Assembly (NCBI GenBank): GCA_023382575.1
Contig: JAHDWC010000007.1
Coordinates: 1 to 50,765 of the forward strand
Origin: Anaerolineales bacterium
GTDB taxonomy: Bacteria; Chloroflexota; Anaerolineae; Anaerolineales; Villigracilaceae
Direction: 5' to 3'
DNA: 50,765 bases
Part shown: positions 17,312-26,988 of the stretch, one piece after another
Position numbering within the stretch: the stretch's first letter is position 1
Layout of the letters: each line of letters opens with the position of its first letter
Translations under genes and position numbers: made by a program
Notes under the pieces: model-generated
Told to the model about the DNA's origin: nothing
Seen by the model: the letters and a program-made list of their open reading frames with translations, nothing else
Databases searched by the model: none

Positions 17312-18229
17312 ATTCTTTTTTCGCCGCTGCAAGATCGCTGCTCGCAATTTCCCCAAACCAAGCAAACTCAATACAGCCGAAACAAAAATGTTCATGCGCT
17401 TCAAGGCAACTGGCGGATAAATGACCAATGCGCGGAACCACGCCTGCAAAGCCTTGTCGGGCAAGCCGCCATCGAGCAGATAACGCGCATCCACGCGATA
17501 AGCAGAGGCGTGAGCGCGCCGGTCGATTCTCAACAGGGTGGCAGCCAGGTCTTTATCCTGCGCGATGGTTTCTAAAATACGAAAGGCTTCGCGTCCAAAC
17601 TCGGCCGCTTTGGCAACGTTCTTGGCTTCGGCATGGTACCGCGCCGCGGACCAGGTCTGGTCCACATGCAAAATTTTGCCCTGCTTGGCAATTTGAATCC
17701 ATAAGAGGTGGTCAAGCAGAAAATGAAACGTGGGGTCGAGTCCCTTTGTTTTTTGCAAAGCAGAACGCCGCATAAAAACTGCCGGCTGACCGATGATATG
17801 AAAACACAGCAAATCTTCAAAAGTCAACGGACGATAGGTCAACGTGTTGAAGGTCGCACCATTCTCGTCCACGGCAAGCATGTTCCCATAGATCAGTACA
17901 ACGTCCGGGTTTTCCTCAAACACTTGCACCGCTTTGCTGATGATTCCAGGCAGATAATAATCATCCGAGTTGAGCCAGGCAACAATATCCCCTGTCGCAC
18001 GCGCAAAACCTTTGTTGATGGCATCGGCTTGACCCAGATCCTGTTGCGATTCCCAATACGTCAATTGACCCGCATACTTCTTGATAATCTCCACACTCCC
18101 ATCGCTGGAAGCACCATCCATAACGATGTATTCGATGCGCGGATAATCCTGCCGCAAAACCGATTGAATCGTCTGCTCGAGGTATTTGGCTTGGTTATAT
18201 GAAGGGGTAATAATCGAAACAAGAGTCAT
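17300..18229 (-). CDS. Glycosyltransferase family 2
   Basis: 309 residues from the ATG at 18229; a GTG at 18244 adds five residues absent from the paralogue. Starts L-V-S-I-I-T-P-S-Y-N-Q, then D-G-A-S-S-D-G-S and A-W-L-N-S-D-D, all GT2 hallmarks. It is a close paralogue of the GT2 at 11259-12068 over the catalytic half; the C-terminal 120 residues, with a hydrophobic segment rich in V, A and L, differ, suggesting another acceptor. It follows the GT-C gene at 18253 by 23 bases. Confidence 0.9.
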   Translation of the reverse strand: MTLVSIITPSYNQAKYLEQTIQSVLRQDYPRIEYIVMDGASSDGSVEIIKKYAGQLTYWESQQDLGQADAINKGFARATGDIVAWLNSDDYYLPGIISKAVQVFEENPDVVLIYGNMLAVDENGATFNTLTYRPLTFEDLLCFHIIGQPAVFMRRSALQKTKGLDPTFHFLLDHLLWIQIAKQGKILHVDQTWSAARYHAEAKNVAKAAEFGREAFRILETIAQDKDLAATLLRIDRRAHASAYRVDARYLLDGGLPDKALQAWFRALVIYPPVALKRMNIFVSAVLSLLGLGKLRAAILQRRKKNLSS

Positions 18230-18252
18230 GGAATGTATGTACACGCCTACGA

Positions 18253-19767
18253 TTATCGAAGGTCATACAACACATATCCCTCACCTTCAAGGGCAATCGG
18301 ATATGTATCGAGAATCTTCTTCAGGTCTGGCTGTCTGTCCAACTGCCCAAACGCAGTTACAAGGAAATAGTCTTTACCCGCAGTCAACTCGACGAAATTG
18401 TCGGCATTATTTTTATCTGGGTTGCGGGTCTCGCTCAAGCCCGTGGCGAGGGGCCACAAATCCACCTGACGCCAGCCATACATCATCAAGCGATAACCAT
18501 AATCCTGCGTCAATGCAATGACCTTCGCATCCGCAGGAAAGGCTTCGCCTACTCCGTTCCAAAAAGCAGGTTCATGCCGAAAACTTTCCGCAATGAGAAC
18601 GGACCGCGCCGCATACGCCTGATACCCGATGACAGAAACCATCAAGGCGATGAAACCAACGCGTCCGACTCCGCCGATAGTGGAGACATACTCCACAAGC
18701 GGATTCAACGCCACAGCCAGTCCCAGCGCAATCAGCGGGATCAGTTGAATGTGATAGTAACTATGCGTATACATCTGGAACGGAAGCGTAAGACCATACA
18801 GCAGATACCCGATCCACAAGCTGACCAACAGCCAGCGCATCCGTGCAGGAGCGATCAATGCCCCGGCAATGCCCAGGAAAACGATTGTCAAGCCGAATAA
18901 CACCCCCAGAAACGCCAGCCACTTGGTATAGAAATCTGTGCTGGTGATGAGCTTCATCAGCGCCACAGTCCATGAGAAGAAATACTCAGTGGAACGTCCC
19001 TGATTGAGAAAGACATAGAACAGCAACGCTGGAACGATCATAAGGGCAGCCATAACCCACACCTGCCGGGATTTCCAGAAATCTTTTCCAAGCGTGAACA
19101 GCACTATTGCAATGGCGGCAGCTCCCACCATAAAAGCGATGACAATCTTCACAAAGGTGGCCAACCCAAGAAAAACACCCGCAAGGAGCGCCCACTTCCA
19201 AGTCAGTTTGTCGCCCAGCTTCTCTCCGGCAAGGAGCGGGGAATGATCTTCACTCCAACGATAGAGAAAATATACCCCGATGACAAATGATGAGGTCATC
19301 AACGGGTCCGGTTGAAAGGAGCGGCTGGATTGGACGGAGAAAGGCAAAACGAAATAGTAGGCTAACGCGATCAATGCCGCCCACGGGGAAGCGACGCGCC
19401 GCATCAAGTCGAATAAAGCGATGCCAGCCGCCAGCCAGAAAATCGTCACCCAAATGCGCGCCACAGCGATATTCTCTCCATCCGTCAGGAAATAGCTATA
19501 CCCAACGATGGTCTCGATGACGGGCGGTTCATATTTGCCTACTGAGCTGGCAAAAGAAGTCGCAAGTTGACGTTGTTCCTCCGTTGCAGAGGGCAAGGCG
19601 TTGTAATAGATCTCACGCGCCACAAGCGAGTTGCGAAGTTGGCGTGAAGAGTGAAAGTCAAGGGGTGGGTCGGTCAGGTCGATCAAGCGGAGGAGTCCGC
19701 CCAAGGCGAGGAGCAGCACAAGGACGACAGACCAGGTTTGAGGTCGGGGTTGAAGCGAGGGTTTCAT
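18253..19767 (-). CDS. GT-C glycosyltransferase (PMT/ArnT-like)
   Basis: 504 residues with about 11 membrane helices. First loop D-L-T-D-P-P-L-D-F-H-S-S-R-Q and second loop S-R-S-F-Q-P-D-P-L-M are shared with 14489-15985, and both end in G-[ED]-G-Y-V-x-Y-[DN]-L, so they are clear paralogues, each close to a GT2 gene. Expected to transfer a sugar from a polyprenyl-phosphate carrier on the outer side of the membrane. It lies 7 bases after the DUF115-type gene. Confidence 0.83.
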   Translation of the reverse strand: MKPSLQPRPQTWSVVLVLLLALGGLLRLIDLTDPPLDFHSSRQLRNSLVAREIYYNALPSATEEQRQLATSFASSVGKYEPPVIETIVGYSYFLTDGENIAVARIWVTIFWLAAGIALFDLMRRVASPWAALIALAYYFVLPFSVQSSRSFQPDPLMTSSFVIGVYFLYRWSEDHSPLLAGEKLGDKLTWKWALLAGVFLGLATFVKIVIAFMVGAAAIAIVLFTLGKDFWKSRQVWVMAALMIVPALLFYVFLNQGRSTEYFFSWTVALMKLITSTDFYTKWLAFLGVLFGLTIVFLGIAGALIAPARMRWLLVSLWIGYLLYGLTLPFQMYTHSYYHIQLIPLIALGLAVALNPLVEYVSTIGGVGRVGFIALMVSVIGYQAYAARSVLIAESFRHEPAFWNGVGEAFPADAKVIALTQDYGYRLMMYGWRQVDLWPLATGLSETRNPDKNNADNFVELTAGKDYFLVTAFGQLDRQPDLKKILDTYPIALEGEGYVLYDLR

Positions 19768-19774
19768 CGAGGAA

Positions 19775-20587
19775 TCAGAAGAGCGAATTGTAGTCCACTT
19801 TTGGGAAGACGGTCAGCTTGCCGCCCACGGTCGCATCGATGACTTCACGCCCGGCATTGCGATAGGCTTCGCGCGCCATGATGTACCCAATTTCGGATGT
19901 GTCAAGATCAGGCAGTTGCCATTTGACGCCCTTGCCAAAATAATTGGGCATGAAGTGATTGGGATCATCGCCTTCGGATGTGACGGTTTTGTTCGCATCC
20001 CCCTTGGACGCGAAGTTGTGATCGACACCGATGAGGATGACTTGCTGGAAGCCCATGTGAAATGCGATCTGCAAAGCAAAGTTTGTGACGGTCGCACCTT
20101 CCCAAACGCGCCCGGTGACATCGCTCGAAAATTTCGGACCGGTGTAACTGGTGTAGATAAAGTTGGTGGTCTCGTTGTAAGTCTTCTCGTTGAAGAAGCG
20201 ATGCGAACGCCAGGCAAGGAACTTGGGCATGGTCAAAGCGGAGATATCTTCGACGAATTGTTCGATAACGAGGTTGTTGATGGAAGCAAAATAGGTGGTT
20301 TGGAAACCAAGCTCAGGAAACGCCACATAAAAACGGTTCATCCCAAACGTGAATTCATTCTTGAGTTTGGAAAGATCGGTCTGTTTCAGTGAAGGTCCAT
20401 TGCCGATGATGAAGGCGCGCTTTCCCGCGTGAATATTCTTGAACTGCGCGAGTCGCTTTATGCTCTCTCGCCGCCAGGGATGCAGATAGGCATTCGGCAC
20501 CTCGGGCAGACGCCGAATGGCGTCAACGGTATAACGCGCAGAATTCCAGATTCCCGGCGGGATGATACGTTTGAGAGTTTGTTTCAT
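19775..20587 (-). CDS. DUF115/MAF-like protein
   Basis: 270 residues, no signal peptide. The segment A-F-I-I-G-N-G-P-S-L (about 57-66) followed by F-T-F-G-M-N-R-F, and the later V-I-L-I-G-V-D-H-N-F, fit the DUF115 family (MptE/Maf-like fold, related in part to motility-accessory factors and to some sialyltransferase-like proteins). Members often sit in surface glycan loci and act on nonulosonate-bearing glycans; for this one it is inference. Start overlaps the stop of the next small membrane protein by four bases. Confidence 0.7.
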   Translation of the reverse strand: MKQTLKRIIPPGIWNSARYTVDAIRRLPEVPNAYLHPWRRESIKRLAQFKNIHAGKRAFIIGNGPSLKQTDLSKLKNEFTFGMNRFYVAFPELGFQTTYFASINNLVIEQFVEDISALTMPKFLAWRSHRFFNEKTYNETTNFIYTSYTGPKFSSDVTGRVWEGATVTNFALQIAFHMGFQQVILIGVDHNFASKGDANKTVTSEGDDPNHFMPNYFGKGVKWQLPDLDTSEIGYIMAREAYRNAGREVIDATVGGKLTVFPKVDYNSLF

Positions 20588-20967
20588 GCTTCCTTGTAAT
20601 AAAACGATTTGAGGGGAATAAGATTGGCAAAGATGATGAGGTTGATGATCAGAGAAATGGCGTCAAAAACATCGGGCACACCCAACGCCAGCATCAATGT
20701 ACTCACTCCCGCAATGATCAATGTGGTGGCATAAACCCAACGCTGACGGTCATCGATGATGCGGGCCGCGACGATCAACGCCAAAATGTTGACGAAAAAG
20801 AAAAAACCAACCATTGCGGCAGTGACCGTGTTCGAGTCAGCAACCATTTTGTAGATGAAGATGCCGCCATTGACCAGCCACACCAACGCGTTCAAATAAA
20901 ACAGGAGGCGCACGGTCTGTCTGCGTCTGTCCTGAATGAGTTGAGAGCGTTTTCGCTGGATCTTCAT
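20584..20967 (-). CDS. Small four-helix membrane protein, unknown
   Basis: 127 residues; I do not recognise a family. A basic N-terminus (about 1-20; K-I-Q-R-K-R-S) is followed by four hydrophobic segments (about 22-42, 48-67, 77-95 and 100-118), so it is an integral membrane protein with little outside the bilayer. ATGA overlaps on both sides (with the SDR and the DUF115-type gene) make it a tightly coupled member of the unit, possibly a partner of one of the membrane glycosyltransferases. Confidence 0.65.
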   Translation of the reverse strand: MKIQRKRSQLIQDRRRQTVRLLFYLNALVWLVNGGIFIYKMVADSNTVTAAMVGFFFFVNILALIVAARIIDDRQRWVYATTLIIAGVSTLMLALGVPDVFDAISLIINLIIFANLIPLKSFYYKEA

Positions 20968-21719
20968 TCGGTGCTCAACCTTGCCGTCGCGCCGCCGTCT
21001 ACGATCATGGCTTGACCTGTCATGAAGGAAGATTGTTCGTTATCGGCGAGAAAGCAGATCGCATGGGCGATCTCTTCCGGTTTGCCCACACGCCCGTTGA
21101 CCGTTTTGCGGGCAAGGTTATCCAACCGGTCCTGCACATCCCCCAGACCAACATGTCCGCGATTGAAGCCAGCGCGCAGCATGGGCGTATCCACTGCGCC
21201 GGGCAGCACGGCATTGACGCGAATATTATCCGGCGCAAACTCAATCGCCATCGCGCGCGTGAGGGCTAGCAATCCGCCTTTGGAAGCGGCATAGGCGGCA
21301 ATGTTGACAGACGTCTGCACAGCATGCACGGAGGAAACATTCACAATCGCGCCGCCATTTCCCGCCTTGAGAAGCGGATGCGCGAGCTTGACGCCCAAAA
21401 ACACCGAACGCAGATTCGCCGCCATGACCGCATCCCATTCCTCGACGGTGGTTTGGACCAGCGGCTTGGAAACTTGCAACGCTGCATTGTTAACGAGCGC
21501 ATCAAGCGTCTGACTGAAAGCTTTGGTCTGCTCGAAGATGGATTCCATCGCTTCAGGGCGGGAGATGTCTGAACGGATGAAGAGTCCGCTCTGCGGGAAG
21601 GATTCACCAAACTCATTGCGGTCCACGCCGATGACGCGCCAGCCTTGTTGAGAGAAGAGCGCGACGGTGGCGCGTCCAATGCCGCCCGCCGCACCGGTGA
21701 TCAGGATTGTTTTAGTCAT
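20964..21719 (-). CDS. SDR family oxidoreductase
   Basis: 251 residues, classical short-chain dehydrogenase. The nucleotide motif T-G-A-A-G-G-I-G (8-15), N-N-A-A-L (about 89), S-S-V, and the catalytic Y-A-A-S-K are present, and the C-terminus M-I-V-D-G-G matches 3-oxoacyl-ACP-reductase-like members. It probably oxidises or reduces a sugar or small alcohol with NAD(P). The gene is in a unit with surface-glycan genes, but the substrate is not known. Confidence 0.9.
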   Translation of the reverse strand: MTKTILITGAAGGIGRATVALFSQQGWRVIGVDRNEFGESFPQSGLFIRSDISRPEAMESIFEQTKAFSQTLDALVNNAALQVSKPLVQTTVEEWDAVMAANLRSVFLGVKLAHPLLKAGNGGAIVNVSSVHAVQTSVNIAAYAASKGGLLALTRAMAIEFAPDNIRVNAVLPGAVDTPMLRAGFNRGHVGLGDVQDRLDNLARKTVNGRVGKPEEIAHAICFLADNEQSSFMTGQAMIVDGGATARLSTE

Positions 21720-21725
21720 GGGGTA

Positions 21726-21731
21726 ATTTTA
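21726..21731 (-). promoter_or_regulatory. Candidate -10 (TAAAAT) six bases before ATG
   Basis: On the - strand TAAAAT is followed by six bases (TACCCC without the first T counted in the hexamer) and the ATG at 21719. A start site 7 bases after the hexamer would be the A of the ATG, hence a leaderless mRNA. Confidence 0.35.
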
Positions 21732-21759
21732 CGTCGAAATTCAGGTTTGTGTCTGGAGT

Positions 21760-23325
21760 TCAGTTCTGGTTCCATCGGAAAATCAAACAGCCATCAATGG
21801 TATTTTCAAGCTGGTAATTTGCTTCCACAAACTCGAAGATCGTATCCATGCCCGGCTGGATGTACATCTTACGCTTCACACCGGGAGTGGCATATTGTTC
21901 TTCGCGGGTCGCTGGATCAAGCGAAGGGATCGCATCCACGGAGCGCGAACAATCAAGAATCAATTCAGGCGGATTCGTCGTCAGGTCTTCGATGTAACGG
22001 GTTTCGATTTCTTCGGTCAAGGACCCTTCCAGGAAGAGCGGATAATATAAATATTTCACAGGCGAGGCGCGATCTGCCATAAAGTTAACTCCCATTTCGG
22101 GATACCACGTCAACATAAGATCGTCCTCGTTGGTGTTATCACGGATATACGCCGAGACCGGGTCCACGTATTCGCCGCCACCTGCTCGAAGCGTTTCAAT
22201 ATAACGAGACCATGACGATGGGGAGATCACGAATAGAAAGACGATCAATGAGGCATAGGCGATTGCACCCAACCCGTCACTCCAACCTTCTGAGGCGGGA
22301 ATCTTAAAGGTCAATTGCCAGAACTCTGCAAAGAGAAACGCGGAATAAACCGCCACAGCCAATGCCCAACTGATGTAATAGTGTGTGAAATTCCTGCCTG
22401 AAAGATTGCTCAACACAATCTCAATCGGGAACCAGACCAACAGAAAGACTTCAAAGACGGTCACCTTACGCTGTACGAAACTGAGCAAAAAGCGCAAGAT
22501 CAACACAAACCACGCCGCCAGGGTGAACCAACCATACCAGTCCATGCCGTAACGACCGAAGCCACCAAAAATGTCGAGCCACTCACGATCCTTCGCCGCA
22601 GAATACGAAAAATTGAAGAGGATCGAGGCATAGAACATTTCACCCGCGCTGCCAAGCACAGCAAAGTAAATCGTCCACAAAAGAAGCGGAAGGGCGAAGC
22701 CCGCCAACGTCACGAAGATGATCCGCAAGGCCTCCGCATACTTCCGCTTGAAAACATAAAACAAAAAGACTGCGCCCAAAATGGCAAACAGCCCGCCGAT
22801 GTTATTAGCACGGAAGGTAAAGCTCAGCCCAAAGAGCGCGCCGATCCAAAGATATTTCCAGTAATTTCGTTCGACATCCACCATCGAGAGGAAGAGCGCC
22901 AACCCTGCTGCATTGAAAAGCAGGGCATATTCTTCAGTGTAATTGCCATACCCCAACACGACCCGCAGCCCCAACCCGGCAAGCATCACGCCAAACAAAC
23001 CCGCGCCTACCCCCCAGCGTTTCGACAGCCTATTATATAAAAAAGTCAGCGCACCAAAGATACAAACAAATTCAACAAACCAAACACCCCAACGTGAACC
23101 AGCACCCAACAAAAGCCCAAGCGCGTTGACGTAAAAAATGCCCGGTCCTTTTGAATCCCAAAAATCCCGGTAAGGCAAACTACCATCCACAATTTGTTGC
23201 CCGGCATAAAGGAAAAAACCGCCATCTCTGGCGGGTTTATCGAAAAACGGATTGGCAAGATCGAGCACCAGTGCCGTCAGCAAAAACAAAAACACATAAG
23301 GCAATACAAGACGAAGTCGTTTCAT
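21760..23325 (-). CDS. Multi-membrane GT-C-like glycosyltransferase
   Basis: 521 residues, about ten to eleven membrane helices. The first outer loop has A-R-D-G-G-F-F-L-Y-A-G-Q and Y-R-D-F-W-D-S-K-G-P-G, as in the Pfam glycosyltransferase-39-like group from Bacteria, where the Asp is catalytic. The last 130 residues form a soluble outer domain. It should use a polyprenyl-phosphate sugar. Its ATG shares one base with the TAA of the dehydrogenase gene upstream (TAATG), so the pair is coupled. Confidence 0.78.
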   Translation of the reverse strand: MKRLRLVLPYVFLFLLTALVLDLANPFFDKPARDGGFFLYAGQQIVDGSLPYRDFWDSKGPGIFYVNALGLLLGAGSRWGVWFVEFVCIFGALTFLYNRLSKRWGVGAGLFGVMLAGLGLRVVLGYGNYTEEYALLFNAAGLALFLSMVDVERNYWKYLWIGALFGLSFTFRANNIGGLFAILGAVFLFYVFKRKYAEALRIIFVTLAGFALPLLLWTIYFAVLGSAGEMFYASILFNFSYSAAKDREWLDIFGGFGRYGMDWYGWFTLAAWFVLILRFLLSFVQRKVTVFEVFLLVWFPIEIVLSNLSGRNFTHYYISWALAVAVYSAFLFAEFWQLTFKIPASEGWSDGLGAIAYASLIVFLFVISPSSWSRYIETLRAGGGEYVDPVSAYIRDNTNEDDLMLTWYPEMGVNFMADRASPVKYLYYPLFLEGSLTEEIETRYIEDLTTNPPELILDCSRSVDAIPSLDPATREEQYATPGVKRKMYIQPGMDTIFEFVEANYQLENTIDGCLIFRWNQN

Positions 23326-24272
23326 TATTTCCTCACTTGCATACCGAGACCTTCAACCAAGTTCTTGATCGTGCTCCAATGTATCCGCTCCCACGCCGTG
23401 GGGCTCGAGTTGGAATTATGCGGCGCCAACATGACGTTGTCCATTTTCAGCAAGGGACTATCCAATGGCAGCGGCTCGAACTCAAAGACATCCAGCGCCG
23501 CGCCTCCTACTTGACCTGAGCTGAGTGCCGCGACCAAAGCTTTTTCATCCACGATAGGGCCACGCGCTGTATTGATCAGCACCGCAGTGGATTTCATTTT
23601 CGATAGTGTATTCGCATTGATAAGATGACGCGACGTGGGATTGAGATCACAATTAACAGACACAAAATCCGCATTTGCAAGCAATGTATCAAGATCTGTC
23701 ATTTCAATTCCAGACTCGCTAACAAAGACATGGTCAATATCAATAATGTCTGTCCCATAAACTTTCATGCCAAAGGCTTTGGCGCGGCGCGTCACTGCCT
23801 TGCCGATATTGCCCACGCCGATCACGCCGAGCACACATTCGCTCAATGCTTTGCCAGAAATCTTCTCCCATCTACCGTTTTTCATCTCCCTATCCATCCA
23901 CGGACCGCGTCTTGCGAAGGCGAGTATGTAGCCCAGCACCGTATCCGCGACGGGGGTGGTGAAAGCATTCGGCGTTCGCCCAAGCTTCACCCCAAAACGG
24001 GAACAAGCCTCGGCGTCGATTGAATCGACTCCCGTTCCCCATTTCGAGATGACCTTCAAGCGCGGCAAACAGGCTTCGATCACACGCGCCGTATAACGGT
24101 CATCTCCGCAAATCGTTCCATCGAATTGACCGGCATATTTCAAAATATCTTCTTCTTCCATGCGTTCTTTCACATCAGGGACAATGAGTTCAATTCCATA
24201 TTCCGCAAGCACCGGGCGGAAGCGGTCCAAAAATGGAATCATATACGGGGCGGTCATCAAAACAGTTGGCAT
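23325..24272 (-). CDS. D-2-hydroxyacid dehydrogenase (SerA-like)
   Basis: 315 residues from the ATG at 24272, two bases after the upstream stop. NAD-binding G-V-I-G-V-G-N-I-G-K (about 145), I-N-T-A-R-G-P-I-V-D-E with the catalytic Arg region, and A-P-H-N-S-N-S with the catalytic His near the end fit the D-isomer-specific 2-hydroxyacid dehydrogenase family, phosphoglycerate-dehydrogenase-like. It lacks the regulatory ACT domain of many SerA proteins, so it may act on another hydroxy acid, perhaps for a glycan substituent. Confidence 0.9.
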   Translation of the reverse strand: MPTVLMTAPYMIPFLDRFRPVLAEYGIELIVPDVKERMEEEDILKYAGQFDGTICGDDRYTARVIEACLPRLKVISKWGTGVDSIDAEACSRFGVKLGRTPNAFTTPVADTVLGYILAFARRGPWMDREMKNGRWEKISGKALSECVLGVIGVGNIGKAVTRRAKAFGMKVYGTDIIDIDHVFVSESGIEMTDLDTLLANADFVSVNCDLNPTSRHLINANTLSKMKSTAVLINTARGPIVDEKALVAALSSGQVGGAALDVFEFEPLPLDSPLLKMDNVMLAPHNSNSSPTAWERIHWSTIKNLVEGLGMQVRK

Positions 24273-24274
24273 TT

Positions 24275-26302
24275 TTACTCGCAAATTCTTTTTGTAATGA
24301 AGTCATTCACTTCGCTCGAAAGCGTTTCATTTTCGGCCAGATATTTCATGTTATTACAAACCTGCAATCGCAGGTAACGATCCAGAACGACCAGCTTGGT
24401 CATCTCGCGGATTTCTTCCACATTACCTTGCATGGCATACGCCTGCATAAATGGAATCCATTCGAGCGGGTCATTGGGATAATACCCTTTATCTAAAGCT
24501 TCATTCAGCAAAGCGGGGATCTTATCCCACTCTCCGCGCTGACGGGCAAGGTCTGCCTGCTGATAATAAAAACACCATCCACGCTCAGGCTCGCTTCCAA
24601 ACACATGCTCTGGCACAGTGGGAATCTCACCGTCAGTTGCAACCGCTTCCAATCGAGAATGAGGCGCGACCATCACAATGCGCCCGTCATCGTATGAATT
24701 CAATTCCGGCGAAGCGCCATTGATAAATCGCACACAGCTATTCTCGCTCGACTGCACCATCACCAGCACATTGCCAAAATCGCGTTCCAAATAATTTCCG
24801 CGCCGTAGTGGAGTTTCAACACCGCCATTGGTCGTCACTTGCGTAACGGTGTTTCCATCCAACACCGCCGCGGGCAATTTCACCGTCACTGGGTTATTGC
24901 TTTGCTTTTCCGGGTAATAGATCATGTTCGCCGGACCCCAAATAAAATAATCCTCCGCCAGCGGGCTGCCCGGATACATGGCCAGCAACGTTACACCCTC
25001 TTCGATCTTCGGCGCGCGCCACGCCACCTGCCACCAAAAATTGCGCGTCGCCTCAGTCTCGTACGCATAACGGATCGTGTTTCCATAATGCGTCATCACC
25101 GCGATGGAAACCAGCACACCCAACACCGTCACTTGCGTGCCGCGCTTCGCAATACTCTCAACCAGCAACGCCAGCAGCATCACCGCGCCAATCGAAGCGA
25201 TCAAGGTATAACGCGAATAATCCGGCAAAGTGACATGGCGATTGACCAGAATGACCGGGAGCAATCCGCCAGCGATGCTCAGGAAACTGACGAACAAGGT
25301 TTCACGTATCACACGCGGACTTGAGCCTGACTCAGTTTCTTGAGCTTTTTCTCCCATCCAACGGATTCCATACAGCAGAGCCGCCACCGCCAGTGACGCC
25401 CACGCAATCCCTGTTGCCATATCTTTCAGCCGCATCGAAAACGCAAGTTGATAGACCGGTAAATTCCACGCTACCAACGTGACCGTGAAAAAATCTTGAA
25501 TCAGATAATTCAGCCACCACAAAGCGATCAACGGATCGGTGAAAATTTGCGTCACCTGCAAACTCACGTCCGTCGCCTTGCGCTCAGACTCGAAGAAGAA
25601 CAAGCGCCAGATCAAAAATCCCGCCGCGATGAGCAAAAACGGCAAGCTGGTTTTTACAATCTTCGTTGCCTTCACGCGGAAGGATTCGCCTTGCCCGCGC
25701 CACAGCAAGACCATGATAAGCGCAAAACGTAGGGCTTCAATGCCGAGGAAATATTCCATCTGGCTGAGATACGCCCACCCCGTCAGAATAGAAACTGCGA
25801 TTAACATAACTTTCTGAGTGCGATCCGCCGCCAATATGGATTTGATCGTCAACGCCACTGAAAGCGTCGCAAGGAACAAGCCGAGGATGTGCGATTGATA
25901 GTCAATGGCGTTGGGCATGGAAAGAAAACCGGGATAGATCGCAAACAGCAACCCGGTCACTAATGCGAAGAGATTGCGTTCCTTCCAGATCATGCGCATC
26001 GTCCAGAAGACAAAGACGCCGCCAAAAGCTCGGAAGACAAACGCGCTCAAGTGATACCAAAGCGGATTGAACCCGAACAACGAGAACAGTGGAATCATCG
26101 CCAGTGCGCGCCCGGGACGGTCAATGCCGAAGATCTCATGGAAGAAGCTGGGGGCTTTGACGAACATGTCGTACATCAAATACCAGTCATCGTTAAGATA
26201 ACCGAGGCGACTCACCAAAGGCAAATAAGCAATGCCTGCAATGATAAAGATCAGCAGGCTGCCGAACCAGAATGAACCAAGTTTTTCTCTGACGTTTTGC
26301 AT
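24275..26302 (-). CDS. Large multi-membrane protein, GT-C-like
   Basis: 675 residues: about eleven membrane helices in the first 440 residues and a soluble, outward C-terminal part of about 230. An early loop carries Y-L-N-D-D-W-Y, the acid pair seen in GT-C glycosyltransferases, and R-P-G-R-A as in related membrane proteins. The C-terminal part ends with helices that look like a short tetratricopeptide-style repeat (L-L-N-E-A-L-D-K-G-Y-Y-P-N-D). Family not assigned more exactly. It is followed by the dehydrogenase after two bases. Confidence 0.7.
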   Translation of the reverse strand: MQNVREKLGSFWFGSLLIFIIAGIAYLPLVSRLGYLNDDWYLMYDMFVKAPSFFHEIFGIDRPGRALAMIPLFSLFGFNPLWYHLSAFVFRAFGGVFVFWTMRMIWKERNLFALVTGLLFAIYPGFLSMPNAIDYQSHILGLFLATLSVALTIKSILAADRTQKVMLIAVSILTGWAYLSQMEYFLGIEALRFALIMVLLWRGQGESFRVKATKIVKTSLPFLLIAAGFLIWRLFFFESERKATDVSLQVTQIFTDPLIALWWLNYLIQDFFTVTLVAWNLPVYQLAFSMRLKDMATGIAWASLAVAALLYGIRWMGEKAQETESGSSPRVIRETLFVSFLSIAGGLLPVILVNRHVTLPDYSRYTLIASIGAVMLLALLVESIAKRGTQVTVLGVLVSIAVMTHYGNTIRYAYETEATRNFWWQVAWRAPKIEEGVTLLAMYPGSPLAEDYFIWGPANMIYYPEKQSNNPVTVKLPAAVLDGNTVTQVTTNGGVETPLRRGNYLERDFGNVLVMVQSSENSCVRFINGASPELNSYDDGRIVMVAPHSRLEAVATDGEIPTVPEHVFGSEPERGWCFYYQQADLARQRGEWDKIPALLNEALDKGYYPNDPLEWIPFMQAYAMQGNVEEIREMTKLVVLDRYLRLQVCNNMKYLAENETLSSEVNDFITKRICE

Positions 26303-26306
26303 GGAG

Positions 26307-26969
26307 CTATTTTCTTTTCCGCATCAAAAAATCAGCGATCTCGAAATCCAACTCTTCGTCGATATCCCAGGCTTCATCTGCGTCGATCTCGAACATCAGC
26401 GGATGATCTCCGATGCGATGTTTCTTGCGCTCCAAATTCTCGCGCGTGAAAAGATAAACGCACGAGTTTTCCTCGTACACAGGCGGCAGGTCTTGGGTTT
26501 GAATCAATTCCAAAGGATTGTGATTGATGGCGCGTCCATCCTGCCAATACAGGCGGGTTTGCAAACGCGTGACCGAAAATAATGAATCATATTTCGGGTA
26601 TTCTGCTGTGAATTTTTGAATGGCATTTGAGATGGTTTCTGCTCTCAACAGCGGATTGGTCGAATGAGTTTGCAGATAAAAATCTGCTTGGAATTGCGCG
26701 GTATCGTACAACAAAATATCGTTCATGGGGACATCGTCAGCGCGAAGATGCTCGGGGCGTTGAATCAGCTTCACGTCAGGGAAGAGGCGGCGCACACCAT
26801 CCATCACCGGCTCGGAGTCCGTATCCACAATCACCGTATCAATTTCAGGCACGGCACCTAGCGTTTCCAAAATATGTTGAAAGAGGGGTTTGCCCGCAAG
26901 TGGGCGATAATTTTTTCCAGGCACACGCTGGCTGTGATGGCGCATGGGGACAAGGGCGGCAATTTTCAT
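26307..26969 (-). CDS. CMP-sugar-type cytidylyltransferase
   Basis: 220 residues. The N-terminal A-L-V-P-M-R-H-H-S-Q-R-V-P-G-K-N and the L-Q-T-H-S-T-N-P-L-L segment match acylneuraminate/KDO-type cytidylyltransferases, which activate a sugar acid with CTP to give a CMP-sugar. R-x-x-S-x-R-x-P-x-K-N is the CTP-binding signature, and V-D-T-D-S near 50 is a plausible metal site. It is distinct from the longer NeuA-HAD fusion at 36151. The gene lies five bases from the next membrane protein. The sugar it activates is not known. Confidence 0.83.
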   Translation of the reverse strand: MKIAALVPMRHHSQRVPGKNYRPLAGKPLFQHILETLGAVPEIDTVIVDTDSEPVMDGVRRLFPDVKLIQRPEHLRADDVPMNDILLYDTAQFQADFYLQTHSTNPLLRAETISNAIQKFTAEYPKYDSLFSVTRLQTRLYWQDGRAINHNPLELIQTQDLPPVYEENSCVYLFTRENLERKKHRIGDHPLMFEIDADEAWDIDEELDFEIADFLMRKRK

Positions 26970-26975
26970 GCCTTT

Positions 26976-26981
26976 ATTTTA
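26976..26981 (-). promoter_or_regulatory. Candidate -10 (TAAAAT) six bases before ATG
   Basis: On the - strand TAAAAT is followed by AAAGGC and the ATG at 26969. The AAAGG is too close to the ATG to be a good ribosome site, so a leaderless start is possible. Confidence 0.35.
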
Positions 26982-26988
26982 CTTTGTC

